Positions 10,871 through 24,131 of a DNA stretch of 64,000 bases are shown piece after piece (positions within the stretch are counted from its first letter, which is position 1; each line of letters opens with the position of its first letter). The stretch is from NCBI RefSeq assembly GCF_037893015.1, contig NC_133661.1, positions 183,250,508 through 183,314,507 of the forward strand, read 5' to 3'. A model generated the notes under the pieces. The model searched no databases. It saw nothing but the letters and a program-made list of their open reading frames with translations, and was not told the origin of the DNA. This DNA comes from Macrotis lagotis. Taxonomy: Eukaryota > Chordata > Mammalia > Peramelemorphia > Peramelidae. Made by a program: the position numbers and the translations under genes.

Positions 10871-13800
10871 TATCACAAAGAAAAATGACTGAACATTTCC
10901 AGAAATTATATTTTTTGCAACCTTTGAGAACAGAATGAAATCAACTTGTTTAATTACTTCATTCGCCTCTTTAATGAAATTCTATGAGCAATTTGTTTTA
11001 TTTTACTGTGCTGAAAAGACTTTGAATATGATTCCAGTGATGGACTGAGCCACCTATCTGAGGACCAACTTGCCTAAATATAGAGAAGATCATAAATAGA
11101 GGATAGGATGAATTCTTTGGTTATGACAATTCATACTAAAGAAAACAAATTAAAACAATCCTTATTCTTATGTGACGCACATCCCTCTGTGATTTTTTTT
11201 TTTGGGGGGGGGGGATGACAGTACCATAATGAATTATTTAGTATTTGGACATCTCCCTTGTAAGGTCAATATTGTAACAACCTTACAACAACATTTTGAC
11301 CCCAAATTCTGATAAGTGCCATCACAGGTCATTCAAGATCAATGTGATATCTTATGATGACAGCAGAATTTTGGGTCAAAAGTACTCATTTCTTATGTTA
11401 TGCATATGGAGAATAAATCTCTAGGAATACAGAATTCAGAATGGTTCACTCATAGTTACGTGTATTTGGCAATATGCGAGGCTTAGTGTAGTAGAGCCAA
11501 AAACTTGCTGGTTTTGGATTTAAATGACATGGGTTCAAATCTTGACTTTGCCATTTGATATCTGGGTGACTGGGCAAGTCACTTAACTTCTCAGGTCCCA
11601 GTTAATTTATCTGTAAAATGAAGGCATTAGACTAAAACACCTGAAGTTCTTTATATCTTTCAGTGTATGTTTCTATGGTTCGATGCACCATTTTCCAGAT
11701 CTCACAGCTTTATTACACTTACTCGACATCTCTCCTCTAAAAAATTTGGACAAATAAAGAGTGATGGGAAGTCAGTTTGCCCAATAATACTGACTTACAT
11801 TTATGTTGTACTTTCTACATAATAATACTATTGTGAACTGGTGCAAATGGAATCCTTAGGGAGTTTAGAGAAAACGGGGAGATAACTTACTGTGTAGCAG
11901 ACATGAACATGCACAGAACAGGTATCATGATAAGTGTCTTACAAAACTAGACCTCTTCCAGGTCTTAGGGAGAGGGGGTACCAGGGTGGGAATCATAGAA
12001 GATGTGGATTTTTGAATTGGGATTTAAGGCATGGGGAATGGAAGAGAAGAGAACTGTCAGGTATTGGAAAGGAAGGAAGGAAGGAAATAAGCATTTAAAT
12101 TTGGCTATGGTAAGAGGTGCTTTCATTATCCAGATTTTTACAGTTGGGGTAACAGACCCAGAAGGTCTAATGATTTACCCAGTTTCACAGAACTAAGTAA
12201 TTGCCTGAGGTTGAACTCAACTCAGATCCTCGGGGTTCCAGACCCACACTCTCTCCTCTGAGCTGTCCAGCAGATCCACTGTGCCCCTAGGCTGTTTAAG
12301 CTTGAAGAGGGATACAGGGAGCCAAAGAGGAGGGGCTGCACAGAAAGAAGGGTGGGAAACAGCTAGGTAGCTTGGGGAGAGTCTTGAATAACTAAATTGT
12401 AAATTCCTTAATGTCAGAAATTCCTTAGATTAGGAAAAAGATGACCAAATCCTTCTGTAAATCTTCTGCAGTGTCTGTAAGCTATGCCTCCAGACAGAAG
12501 GGTTGTCTCCTCCAGAAGGCACTAACTCTCACCAGGAGGGAGCAGTGTTTGACCACACAGGGTCTAGGTCAGTCAGGACGGTCATTATTGATGTTGTGGA
12601 TATCAGGCTTTAGCCTAGTCTGCTGTGTGTGATAAGCCCCTGAATGCCTTAAGTCCTTCCCAAGGAAATGAAAGTCATGTTGAAGTGTTCATTGTGGGGT
12701 TTTTTACATATCTCCTAGTTTCCTGTTTGCATAATGCCTAATAATTTTTAAGAGCAATGTGCAAAGTCAAGAGTCCAAGACTTGAGCCAGAAGATTTGGG
12801 TGCCTGGGTTATCTATGTGATCTTGGTTATTATTTCTCTGAGTTATTTCTCTCTTAGTTTCCTCACATATAAAATAGAGGTAATAAAGCTTGCAGTACCT
12901 TTTGAGAGGGAAGCAAAGTAAACTTACACATAACATATTTTTGGAAAATAAAGCATTGTACAAATTAAAGGATGATAATGATAAGAAAGGTAGCATGGAT
13001 AAAGAACTGGGCCTAGGAATCAGGAAGTCTAGAGTTTGGGCCCTCCCTCTGACACATATTTCTGAGCAAAGCATTTTATTTCCCAGTGCCTCGGTAAAAT
13101 ATGAGACTAAATTACCCAATAGTAGGAGGATTTTCCTCACTGGGAGTTAATTATAATAATAAAATCATAAGTATGGACAGAAAACCATGAAGAAGCAGTA
13201 TGACATATAGTGCATAGAAAGTTGGTCCTACCTTTGAAACATTAGGCTGTATGCAAGTCACAATCTCCCAGGGTTCTGGATGACTCTTCAAGGTAACAGG
13301 TTTCTAATCTCCATTTCTGGAAAGAACTTTCTACATTGAACTGATCTCTGACCCAAAACTGATCTCCTTCTCCGATAGCATTCCATTGCTCTGTCTTTTC
13401 TTCCCTACTCTCCTGTTTGAATGATAAATTGACTTTCAGAAAAGACAGTTTTCAAGACTGGGAGTCAGTGTCTGCTTAGGAGGCTGCCCCAAATTTCTGA
13501 GTGAGAATTCAAACCCAGAAAATACGTTACTCCATGAGGTAAACAGATGAGTTGAGTTCCAGGAGCTTCTGATATATATTTAAATTAAATGAAATTAAAT
13601 TATAAATGGTTACATTTAACAAATCACAAAATCAATTGCAGAATCTTAGACTCTAGACTTTGGGTAGAGTCTTAGAGGTCATCCTGTCCAACCCACAGAT
13701 GAAGCAGGAATTCTTCTCTCTAAAGCTTCCTTCACAAAGGATCCCCCTTACTTCTACTTGGAGATGTACAATGACCATTAACTCATTAACTTCATAGTGA

Positions 13801-15890
13801 TATCTTTTTTTGGACAATTCCATGTTCTAAGACATTTTCTTCAGGAAGATAAGATATCTCCCTGTCTTTGTTCTGCCCTATGGGATCAATCTCAACAAGA
13901 GTATTCATCTTCTTCATGACAGTTCTGCAAATATTTGTAGGCAGCTATCATGTACCTTCAAGTCTTCTCTTCTCTGGACCCTAAACATACAAAGGTTCTT
14001 CAGCTGACATTTATATGTGAATCAAATAGTCATTTTATCATACTCTTCTGCTGCATTGTCATCCATTGAATATCAATATGATAAAAATATAAGTATTCAA
14101 GGGGAAAAACACTGAAGTTTTATCAGCCCTGCCACTCACAGGATCATAGATTTAGAGCAGTAAAGAGTTTTAGATTTATCTAGTTCAACCCCCTCCTTTT
14201 TGCAGAAGAGAAAAATAAAGCCAAATTAGATTAACTAACTTGCAAAGGTCACATAAGAGGGAATCTGGATTGGAACCAAAGTCTTCTGACTTCATTCCTC
14301 ATTTCACTTACCATGCTTATACAAAGTATGCCAAAAATCTTTAAATTTCACTAAGACTTTTGGGTCACCCTGTATAAGGGAAAGTACCCTAATTTTTCTG
14401 GGTTTCTCTTTTTATTAATATATAATGAGGAAGTTACATTAAATGATCTCTAAAATTTCTTCCTTAGTTTTGACATTTTGCAATTTAAAAGATGGCTGAA
14501 TTCTAAAACATTCATCATTTTCTAAACCCATGTTCATTCCCATGAGGAATGCTTGGTTCAGTCTGAAGTTATTTTACTCTTCACTAGATGACAGAAGTGC
14601 ACAAGTAGGTTGATTAGCCAGTGTTTTTTTTACTGACAGCTTCTGGTATCTGACTTGAGCTACAGTAGGATGATAGGAAATGAAAAGTAGGCAATTTTAG
14701 ATTTAGGATTTAGAATTATAAGGTGTCACATGGTCCCATAACCTCATTTTTTTTTTATGGGGGATAAAGAAGCCCAGTGAGATTGTGAACTCAATGATCT
14801 AGTAGAGATGATGATCTGTAGCTAGGCAAATATAACACAAATTAGAATATGGTAAACTGTATAAGACTAGTACAAATGCTTTGAGATTGGATGAGGAAGA
14901 GAGCATGTCCAGCTGGGGAGAATCCAAGGAGGTTTTGTGGAGGAAGTGGCATTTGATCAGGGACTTGATGATCAGTTTTAGGAGTAAATCTGTAATGCAA
15001 AGCTATAACAGCAGAATTACTCGACTTTGAACATACATCCTAGGTGGATATAATATATACCCAGATAAACACAAAGTACTATGTAGTAATTTAAAGAAGG
15101 AAACGACAATAACAACTGGGTTTGTGGCGGTGGTATTTGGAAAGATTTTATGTAGGAAGTGATGTCTGGATTGTACTTTGAAGAAATCGAAGCTATAGAT
15201 ACAAATGTGATAAAATGTGAAAAGGTACATTCTTGACTTGGGGAACCATCTGTACAAAAGTGTGGAGGAAGGAAATGGAATGTTGCATATGAGGAACAGT
15301 TATAATAGTAGTCCAGGTTTCACTACAACAGGGAGAGTATTATGGGGAATAAGATGAAGGAAAAATAGAAAGGTAGGCAGAAGCATTAATTATGATGTTT
15401 TAGAATAAGATTAAATTGGGACTTTTTGTTTTGTGTTTATGTCAATAGAGAGTCATTGAAGATTTTTGATTAAGGGTATTGATTTATGTTTTAGGAATAT
15501 CAAATTAGCAGCTGGGTGGTAGATAGAACAGCAAAAGGAAAGACTTAAATCAAACAGGCACATCAAAATGTTATTGCAATATTTTTGATGAGAGGTGAGG
15601 AGGAACCTGAACTAAGATAGAATTTGTATATGGAAAAAAGAATATGTATGGAAGAGATATTGTGGTTGTAAAATAAACAAAATTTGGCAAGGTTGACTGA
15701 GAGGCATAACTGAGATAAGGGTCTCATACTCACCTTACTTTGGTAAATGTTTTATAACTAGATCTCCCCCTCACCCCAAACATAAGCAGGACAGATTTTT
15801 CAATTTAATCAACATTAACATTTTCTTCATCACTTTCTTAAGTCTAGACAATCAATCAAACAATAAATCAAGCGCCAATCTATAGCACTT
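10871..15890. other. Intergenic: repeats, no gene seen
   Basis: It holds MIR-like SINE copies at about 11.49-11.67 (plus) and 12.94-13.11 kb (plus), a G-run at 11.20-11.21 kb, a MIR-like reverse fragment near 12.12-12.30 kb and otherwise diverged AT-rich sequence. I found no receptor segment, RSS or conserved exon. Confidence 0.6.
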
Positions 15891-17951
15891 ACTGATTTCT
15901 AAGGTATAAATGCTTATGCTGAAAATTTAACAATTGACTGAAGGTTCAGCTCCAGCACATCTTGTTCCTCCCCTTCCCCTCCTTCCACCTCCAGGTTATT
16001 ACCACAGGTATAATTTTTTTTAATAAGCACATAGTAATTTTTATTTGTGATACTGAATTGACCTTGAGGGATCTTCTGATAGCACTGCCAGTTGTCCAAC
16101 CCTTTGCTTATCATGAACAATTTTTCTTTCATCATTGATGAGGGTCAGGAGAACATTGAAGGGAGAATATAGGCTTTATCTGTAGAATCAGATTTGACTC
16201 CAGAGACCAGAAATAGGAACAATAGGTAGAAATCGAAAAGAAACAAATGTAGGCTTGATGGTCAGGATTCTACCCAATAATGGATATTATACAAAAATGG
16301 AATGGATTGCTTCAGAAAAATAACAAATTTTTCATCACTGAAGTTGGTTTTCAAGTGGATCCTGAATGAACACATGTAAGGAAATATTTTGGAGGGCAAT
16401 AAACTGAACTAAGTGACCTGTAAGTTCACCTCTACTCCCAACTCTTGAGGTTCTTAATGTGATAACTAGGCATATGTGAATAGTGGGTATGACACTGTGG
16501 TAGTTCAGGTCCCAAGTTGGGATGAAATGAGGATTCTTGGTCATTGTAGGTTCATTAGCCCAGTTATAGCAAAAATATTCAACCAGGATATAGTAGCACT
16601 TAGCTTCTATAGGTGTGTCTCTCTCCCCCATCCCATTTCCATAAAGTGCATCTATTTAACATGGCAGGATATGGTGGCTTCAGTGGTCTCCTGGCATTTA
16701 CAAAATATGAACAGCCCTAACCCCACCTTTTCTGCCCCCTAAGTGACTAGAAATACATATTGCATTAGCCAAAGGCTATGAGAAAGTTATTAGAAGCAGT
16801 GTTGGAACTTTGTTACATACCATAGGCCAATCAATTCCTAATTTATGTTGAATTTTAGGGAAAATCTAGCCTAATCAATGTTAGGGCAGGGAGGGTCACC
16901 TTGGTAGATATATATTATATTACAACATAGATATTATGAGTTCTATGAAAGTAAGTACCATATGAGTATGGGTGACAGCTTCTGTAAATGTTATTATGGA
17001 GAGAACTAAATGGAATCTCTTGGAGTTGCTTAAACAATATCATGTATTTAATATTAAATAATATAGGGTCCTGGAGGGGTGGCTTATTAAAAGTCTTTCC
17101 TCCCTTGTAATCGAGATGAAGGAGACTAGAGAGTTTTTCTTTACAAACTCTCCTAATAATAACCTTATGTGGCCAACAAAGATAGTGAATGGTGCCTAGT
17201 GAGTAATAGTAGATTATCAGAAGCTAAATTAATTTGCTCTCCCTTTGCCATGACCATTCCTAGCTTTGCTAATGAGTTATACCAGGTAGCTCAGGGTGTA
17301 GCCACACAGTATAGGATTATTGCTCTTACTAATGCCTTTTTTCTTTATTTCTTTTCTGAGATCAATTGGAGCAGTTTGTTTTAATCTGGAAGACCAGTAT
17401 ATTTTTACCATCATTCTTCAGAATTACTTGATTTATCTTTCATATTGACACAATTTGGTCAGTAGAGAGTTAAAAGAATCCCCACTTCCTGGGGGCATTG
17501 ATATCCATGACTATATTGATATTTCATTCCATGATATTATATTGATATAATATTGATGATGTATTATTAACTTGGGCTGCTGAGGCCATGGTAGCAGTGG
17601 CTCTAGATAAGATAGTGACTTATATGAGAGAGAAGGGGGAGGGTAACTCAATCCTAAGATTCGAGATCTAGCTCATTCAGGTTTTAATTTGAAAAGATAA
17701 TTTTTAATGTAGTCCATAACAGGTACCCACAATTTAACAAATAAGTTCAGAGGGTGACTGTTTAAAGGGAGCTGTCCAGAAGTCTTTCTTTAGCCCTTAT
17801 GAGCACTTGGAAACTATTTTCTTGGAAGATTTAAGGTCTTCTTTCCCTGGTTCCCAAGAAATCCATATTCTTTTTCTAGTTCCATTGTGCTTCTACCCTT
17901 GGTTCAAACTAAACTTCCTTGTCATTATAGGAAATACTGGCTCTCATTCAC

Positions 17952-18370
17952 AGAATTTGTTAATTTCCAAGACATATATGCTCACCCTGAAAATTTAACA
18001 ATTGGCTCTCATGGGTCAACTTTATTCCGGGTACAATCTGAATTGCATCTCTTGGCTTCCTTTATTTATTGCTTGATTGATTGGAATTTTAGGTCAGAGG
18101 ACATACATTCACATCCTGATTCTACTATTTGTATTCCATTCAACAAATTTTGATTAAGCAGCTACTATGAGCAAGGCTCTATACTCAATTCTGGAAATAT
18201 AAAGATAAAAATGACATAATTTTTGTCCTATGGGGGCTTCCATTCTACTATGAAGTAGGTAGGGGTTTCAGAGATATAATGATTTGTTGGAACCAACATA
18301 TCCAGGCTCATGAGAACTAATTATTAAATTTTCAGTGTGAGTATATACACTTTGCCAGTTAGTAAATGCT
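17952..18370. repeat. Fold-back repeat with 65-bp inverted arms
   Basis: Left arm 17952-18017 and right arm 18304-18370 are imperfect reverse complements sharing the core aattttcag/ctgaaaatt and flanking tcatgaga/tctcatgg. About 285 bases lie between them. Single related arms occur at about 15.89-15.95 kb (reverse) and 8.02-8.08 kb (forward). It may be an old short DNA transposon or MITE; family not recognised. Confidence 0.6.
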
Positions 18371-18904
18371 GCAAATCTGGACTTGATTTATTGTTTTATT
18401 GATTAGCTAAACTTAAAAATAGAGATAGAGAAAAATGCTAATAATGTATATTAAACTCCATAAGTTTTTCCTCACCTTTTAACAAGTCATTTGTTAAACA
18501 TTTACATCAAGAGAATCCTTTCATACACTGATAAGTATAATTAAAGTAATTATAAACAGTAACTGACAGCAGTTAACCATTAGAAGAGGGAGAGGGAAAA
18601 GAATCAAGGAAGGTTTCCCTCAGGAGGTGGCACCTGAGCTGAACCTGGACATAAGGATTTTAATAGTGGAGGAAGGTATTGGCCTAATGTGTTTACTAGC
18701 TATCTTATAGGCCAGGTAGGTAGGGGGAAGAAACTGGGTAGGGTTGTGAGTGACTTTTTTCCTTTGATGGGGAAGCTGCTATAACAAGTGGGCAAATTGA
18801 TACCAAGAGAGGTGAGTCAGGGCTCCTCTTAAGCTTCAGTTTTCTTATCTGTGAAATAGGGAAGTTGGACCATGTTACGTTCAAGTTCTTTTTCAATTTT
18901 AAAT

Positions 18905-19170
18905 CCTATGATGACAATGATAATAGTAACTAAGGTTAGCACAATTTAAGTTTTGCAAACACTTTACATTTTTAATCTCATTTGATGCTCTCAACAACCC
19001 TGTGAGGTGAAGTGTTATTAATACCTCCATTTTACAGATGAAGAAACAGAGGCAGGCAGAGGTTAAGTGACTTGCTCAAATCACTTACAACTGACAAGTG
19101 TCTGACGTAGACTTGGAACTCAGATCCTCCTGATTCAAGATTTAGCATTCTAGTCTACATCACAGTTGCC
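18905..19170 (-). repeat. MIR-like SINE, reverse
   Basis: Contains ccattttacagatgaagaaa and gaggttaagtgacttgctc, the reverse MIR core. Similar reverse copies lie at about 20.00-20.18 and 20.60-20.88 kb. Confidence 0.7.
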
Positions 19171-19401
19171 TCCTTTTGTTACCAATATGTATCAGTAATA
19201 AGTCTTGGTAAACTTTTGTAAAACTCTGAGAAAAACCTTTCTTTAATTTCTATACCTTGCCTCCCATACTGATGCTTGGTTTCTACCTTTTATAGATTTT
19301 TGAATCTGAGGATTGACACCTAGGGAACCATTCAGTTCTTCCTGATTAAGCTTGCTTGCCCATTATCAATTAACTTTTAAGAATTAGTTGTAGAGTTTAA
19401 T

Positions 19402-19403
<2 letters not shown>

Positions 19404-19439
<36 letters not shown>
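19404..19439. repeat. (TG)n microsatellite
   Basis: Uninterrupted TG run of about 18 units. Confidence 0.95.
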
Positions 19440-19440
<1 letters not shown>

Positions 19441-21375
19441 ATTTGGCATAATAGATATTGGTAAGTGATGGCTTTTTTTTCACAGAGGGAATTTAAGGAA
19501 GAGAGACATGACTGCTAGTCCAGGTCTTCCTGTGTTCAGGAAAATAAAACTTTTTACAGTACAAAATGTTAGATTCAGAAGCCCTGGGCTCTGTTTTGCC
19601 TATGACAAAATAATTGACCTCTCTGAGTCTCACTTTCCTTAAAGATCAAATGGGTAAAGTATACAAATATTTTTAAAAAGGGTTTATTGTGAAGGTGATA
19701 TCCTATAGACAAAGCACAAGGTAAATTTGTTACTGTTACTATTACTTCTTCTGCTGCTAATACTGTTACTATTTGCTGCTACTGCTGGTGAATAGATGCT
19801 GTGGGGTTGGAGAATGCCTCCCATTATCCTTTTCCGTTCTTGTGCCTCCCCAGCCTTTTCTGAATCCAACTGCAGTAATTTCCTTGGGTACTTTCCAATT
19901 TATACTTAGCAAGATTGTGCATCTGGCCCTCAGCTTTGGCTGAAATTCCTCCTTATCCATACGATTTCACTGGGTGGGCAACCTAGGGAAAAATTTATAG
20001 GTTCAGAGATTTAGAAGTAAAAAAGACCTCAGAAATCACTTCATGCAGTTATTTTTACAGATAAAGAAACCAAGGCTCAGAGAAATGATGTGATTTATTC
20101 AAGGTTATCCAAGGTAAGTGGCAGAGTTAGGATTTGAATTCAGGTCCTTTGACTCCAAATTCAGCATGTTTTCCATAGCACCATTCCTCTTCAGAAAACC
20201 TAAAGGATTTCAGGATAAAAACAATTAAAAAGTCTTGATTCATGTGGGGTGCTCACTATATGTCTGAATTAAGGAAAGAACAATAATCATTTTCCCATGT
20301 TGTCATTTTCTGAAGTCCATAACCTTTGTACAACCAGGATGTGATAAGAACACTTTGCATAATCCTGTCTAAGTCCATTGAACTTCCTTTCCTAGGGGTC
20401 TCACCAGTGCTTTGTGCAGTGCCTGTCACACAGTAGGTCCTAATAAATGCTTATTGACTAGTTGGGGTCTCTCTCTCTCTCTCTCACTTTCTCTCTTGCC
20501 TAGTTTTCCCCTCTATCTCTATTGTATACCCACCCCCTCTCCCACTTTCTCCTTTGACTAGTCACAATAGGAAAATGAAGTTTATTTTTAGATAATGATT
20601 CCCATTTATCTATTGCTTTAAGACCTACAAAGCAATTTCCTCCCAAATCCCTGTGAGGCAGGTGATAACTCACATTTATATAGTGCTTTAAATTTTATGG
20701 TGTATTTTTTCCTGACAATAGTGCTGTAAGGTAGGTAGCTGAAATATCATTAGCCCCATTTTACAGATGATCTATAAAGAAGTCTTGCCTTCAGTCATGT
20801 GGCTATTCAGGTTCAGAATCTGGATTTGAATTCAGGTCTGGACTCCAAATGCAGCATATTCTTTTCATTATCCCATGATAACTTTCATTTAAAACCACAC
20901 CAAAAACCATTCATGTAGTGAGTAGCATTTTATGCCCCCTATTATTATTTAAAAAGCAGACGAGTTACTTGCTTTATGTTGCTTTCTGAGGAAAAAAAAC
21001 CAATCAATGAAATTGCACTGAACTTTAATTGATTTGTTTCTGTGAGCCTGTGGCCCCGATAGGAAAAAAAAACTTTATTAATGATCTATAAACACAGTTG
21101 TTGGGGTGGCAAATGTATGCTTCAACCAACAGAATCTGAACACATAACTTTGGGCTTTTGGTGCTGATCCCCAGTGAGAATGGTTGATTTGGTCTGGGCT
21201 GGGTGGTTATAGTAACAATTGACTCAGAAAAAGGAGCAATTTGCACCTGCCCTGCAGTTGTTCTTAATTAGCTGAATTGGATAAGGGGTGGGCTGGTAAC
21301 AGTGGCTACAGGGGCTGATTTGGACTTTCCCTGCTTTGGGAAGAAAAGGGAACAAAGCACTTATTTTGTGTTTGG

Positions 21376-21820
21376 AAGAGGTTGCTAGATGGCTTAGTGG
21401 ATAGAGAATTGGAACTAGAGTTAGGAAGACCTGAGTTTACATCTGGCTTCAGACATTTACTGGCTGTGTGACCATGAACAAGTCACTTAACCCTGTTTGC
21501 CTTGGAGACAGCTAGATGGTTCAGTGCATAGAATTCTGGACCTGAAAGAGAAAGCAGATTAAGACCAGAATTCACAGCAGAGCTCCAAAGGGGCTATTTG
21601 AAGATGAGGTCTGGGGTTAAGCTGCAAAATTTCACTAATAGGCAAATCAGGAAGATCTGAGTTCAAATCCAATCCTGGGAGTTGGGTGCTATTATTATCC
21701 ATCCTCATTTTATAGATGAGAAAACTGAAGCAGGCAAAGGTTAAGTGACTTGTTCTGGGTCTTACAGCTAGGAAGTATTTGAGGTTAGATTTCAACCCAG
21801 GTCTTTCTGAATCCACTGCA
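21376..21820 (+). repeat. SINE copy followed by SINE/MIR fragments
   Basis: A forward SINE runs from ttgctagatggcttagtgga to caagtcacttaaccctg. A truncated second start follows at about 21.51 kb, and a reverse MIR-like piece lies at about 21.69-21.80 kb. Confidence 0.65.
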
Positions 21821-22063
21821 CCATTTCTGATTTGGGGAATTGGGATTAGTGAAGAAAGGGAATCTGGTGGCAACTGAGAAATTTCTTTGCAAATAGGGAT
21901 CAGAATCTAGTTTGAGATCAGTCAAAAATTACATTGAAAGGACCAGAGTAGGAGTCATATTAAGAAAGAAAGATCAAGACCAGTCCCAAAGGGTCTATTT
22001 GGAAATGAGATATGGGGTTTAAGCTGCAAGGATTCAAGTCACAAGGGTCAGTGTGGACAAGAA

Positions 22064-22081
22064 GCACCCCCCCCCCCCCCA
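22064..22081. repeat. Poly-C tract
   Basis: Run of about 16 to 17 C. Its exact length may be an assembly uncertainty. Confidence 0.9.
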
Positions 22082-23224
22082 ATGTTAAGCATTTCTGATC
22101 TATAGAACAATGGTATAGCTCTGCCTCTAAGCTTTGACTGGATTCCATTTTGTTGTCCATAGGATATTATTTTGGTCAGGGTGGAGACAACCCAGGGCAG
22201 AAATTATAGGTTCCTGTATTTAGAGATAGAAGGGACCTCAGGAGCACTCTCTTGTGCAGTTTACAAATGAGGAAACTGAGACCAGAAAGGTAAGCCTCTG
22301 TAACTGGCCTCATGTAGTACATAAACTATGAGTAAAATTGACTGGACTATTTCTCCACACCCTTCCAACTCTTTCAGCTTTCTTCCATTCTACTCTTTTT
22401 TTTCTCTCAATACTTTGACCTTTCTATCCTATTCCTCCATTCATTCATTTTGCCCCATTACCATTTTCTCCTACTATCTCTTTGCTTTTTAACCTTCTCT
22501 TAAATCTCCATTTGCATTTACTTTTCTTTCTTTTTTATTTTTGGGACACAATTTATGATTTTTTTTTGTTGTTGGGTGCTCCCAGAGACAACATTCCCTC
22601 TTTCAGTTTTTATCTGTTACTCACACTGCAATTTATAATCTTCTAGAGAGTTACCTGGAGGCACTAAGAACTAAGTGATTTTGCCCAGGGACCCTCCACC
22701 AGTATGCATCAGAACTGGACTTGAATCTAGGTCTTCACTCCAAGGTCAACTCCCTATCTACAGTGTCTCTTATATACCTTCTTAATCTCTTACAATAATA
22801 GAAAGAGCAAAGGACTCATAGATTAAGGGCTTTGAGGGACTTTAGAGGTCATCTAGTCCAGTCCTCTCAAATTTTTGATTGCTGAGGAAACTGATGCCCA
22901 TAGAGCTTGTGATTTGCACAGGGTCATGCAAGTAGTAAAGAGCAGAGAACTGAAATATGAGTCTGGGTCTTCTGACTTTAACTTGTACATTTTTTTCCCT
23001 GTACCAGGCAATATTACATGCCAAATCTAATGCATTTTTTTTGTGCTTCTGGGGGAAAGGTGATCTCTGAATTCTTGTACTAAGGTAGGATGATTATTTC
23101 TTTTCCTGGAGAAAGCATATTTCATTGGTTTGAGGCATCTTGTTCAGAGTTATCTATTGATTGTGAAGGTGTGTCAGAGTCCCTACAGTCCTACCCTCTT
23201 CCTGTCAGAGACTGACTTGGGTTC

Positions 23225-23276
23225 ATGGTGGTTTTCAGGAGTTTTGTCTTGTTCTTCATCTTCAATGCTGACACAG
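23225..23276 (+). CDS. TRDV3: Predicted leader exon (L-PART1) of the TRDV3-like gene
   Basis: A short open segment reads MVVFRSFVLFFIFNADT plus one base G, a typical hydrophobic T-cell receptor V-gene signal peptide of about the same length as the human TRDV3 leader. The start ATG is in a reasonable context (gttcATGG). Ending after ACA G gives the usual split codon, which V-exon bases AC complete as Asp. The bases after the exon are ggaagg rather than gtaagg, so the donor dinucleotide is GG. The next GT (23288) would leave the wrong phase. The intron would be about 520 bases, lengthened by a pyrimidine-rich repeat. Confidence 0.6.
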
Positions 23277-23409
23277 GGAAGGGAAATGTCTCTGATTTTG
23301 GCCTTAAGTTTTATTTTACTTTGTGAGTGAATTTATCTGTATACATTCTTTTTTGCCTCTTGACCCCAATTGTCTTTTATTCTTCTCTATTACCTGCCTT
23401 TGGCTTGGT

Positions 23410-23555
23410 GTTTTCTCCTCCCCCTTCTCTTTCTCTTCCTTCTCTTTCTTCTTCCTCCTCCTCCTTCATATTTTTCCTTTTCCTCCTCCTCCTCCTCCTG
23501 TTCCTCCTCCTACTCCTCCTCCTCCTCCTCCTCCTCCTGCTTCTGCTTCCATCCA
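23410..23555. repeat. Pyrimidine-rich CTT/CTC repeat in the TRDV3 leader intron
   Basis: Almost pure pyrimidine strand of CTC and CTT triplets. It inflates the predicted leader intron and makes Ser/Leu/Pro and Arg/Glu repeat frames that are not genes. Confidence 0.95.
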
Positions 23556-23797
23556 ACTGACTTAGCCTTGCTTGGTCCATATGTCTCCATCCTTTTCAGC
23601 TCAGTTTTCATCGGTGGATTGTTCCCTTCCATAAGTCTCTTTTTGTTCTCCTTCCCTGAGTCCTCCTTGGAGTTGGCTTTTGCTTATTGTTCACTGAAAT
23701 GATCTGTTCTTTACCTGGAGCAGGAAGTTTCCTGGAACCTGGAGTCTTGAGGGAATTCATCTTTTTCTCTCAACCTTTCTTTTCTATCAATTCACAG

Positions 23798-24092
23798 ACA
23801 AAAGTATCAGGTGTAACCAAGTAATCCAGAGTTCTCCAGATCAGGAGGTATATTTGGGTAGAAGAGTGACTCTGTTTTGCAGATATGAGTCTCAGTATAC
23901 CACACCATACTTCTACTGGTATAGAAAGCTATCTGACTCTTCCATCCAGCTTATCCTGAGTGCCTACAGCTATGATGCTCCTTTCACTGAGGGAAAGTTT
24001 TCTGTTCAGACTGATGAAATCCAGAAAACCTTCAACTTGGTGATCTCTGAAGTGGGTCCTGGAGATGACGGCTCTTATTACTGTGCCTTGCA
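23798..24092 (+). CDS. TRDV3: T-cell receptor delta variable gene V exon, TRDV3-like, inverted orientation
   Basis: This V exon encodes the antigen-binding variable domain of a TCR delta chain. It begins after a ttcacag acceptor and reads on as NQVIQSSPDQ, then a VTLFC first cysteine, a YFYWYRK conserved tryptophan, a GKFSV strand and SYYCAL second cysteine. There are no stops or frameshifts. The VxQSSPDQ start and the FSV...LVIS pattern match human TRDV3 as I know it. It is the only receptor segment here on the plus strand, 3' of TRDC, exactly the inverted TRDV3 position in placental mammals. It is followed by a canonical 23-RSS. Joining to D or J must therefore occur by inversion, keeping the intervening DNA. 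The exon is intact, but the predicted leader donor is defective, so the gene may be an ORF or a pseudogene. Confidence 0.93.
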
Positions 24093-24131
24093 CACAGAGG
24101 TGCAGGTGACTTGGGGAGCTTTACAATAACC
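24093..24131 (+). promoter_or_regulatory. 23-RSS of the TRDV3-like gene
   Basis: Recombination signal directly after the V coding end: heptamer cacagag at 24093-24099 (6 of 7 to CACAGTG), a spacer of exactly 23 bases at 24100-24122, and nonamer acaataacc at 24123-24131 (8 of 9). A heptamer shifted two bases upstream (cacacag) would give a 25-base spacer and is rejected. The 23-base spacer is the type expected for V genes and pairs with the 12-RSS on the 5' side of D or on J. Confidence 0.92.

Noticed and set aside
23323..23702. Several overlapping open frames rich in Ser, Pro, Leu or Arg/Glu
   Set aside because: They are translations of a CTT/CTC pyrimidine repeat in an intron; no domain or codon bias supports a gene.
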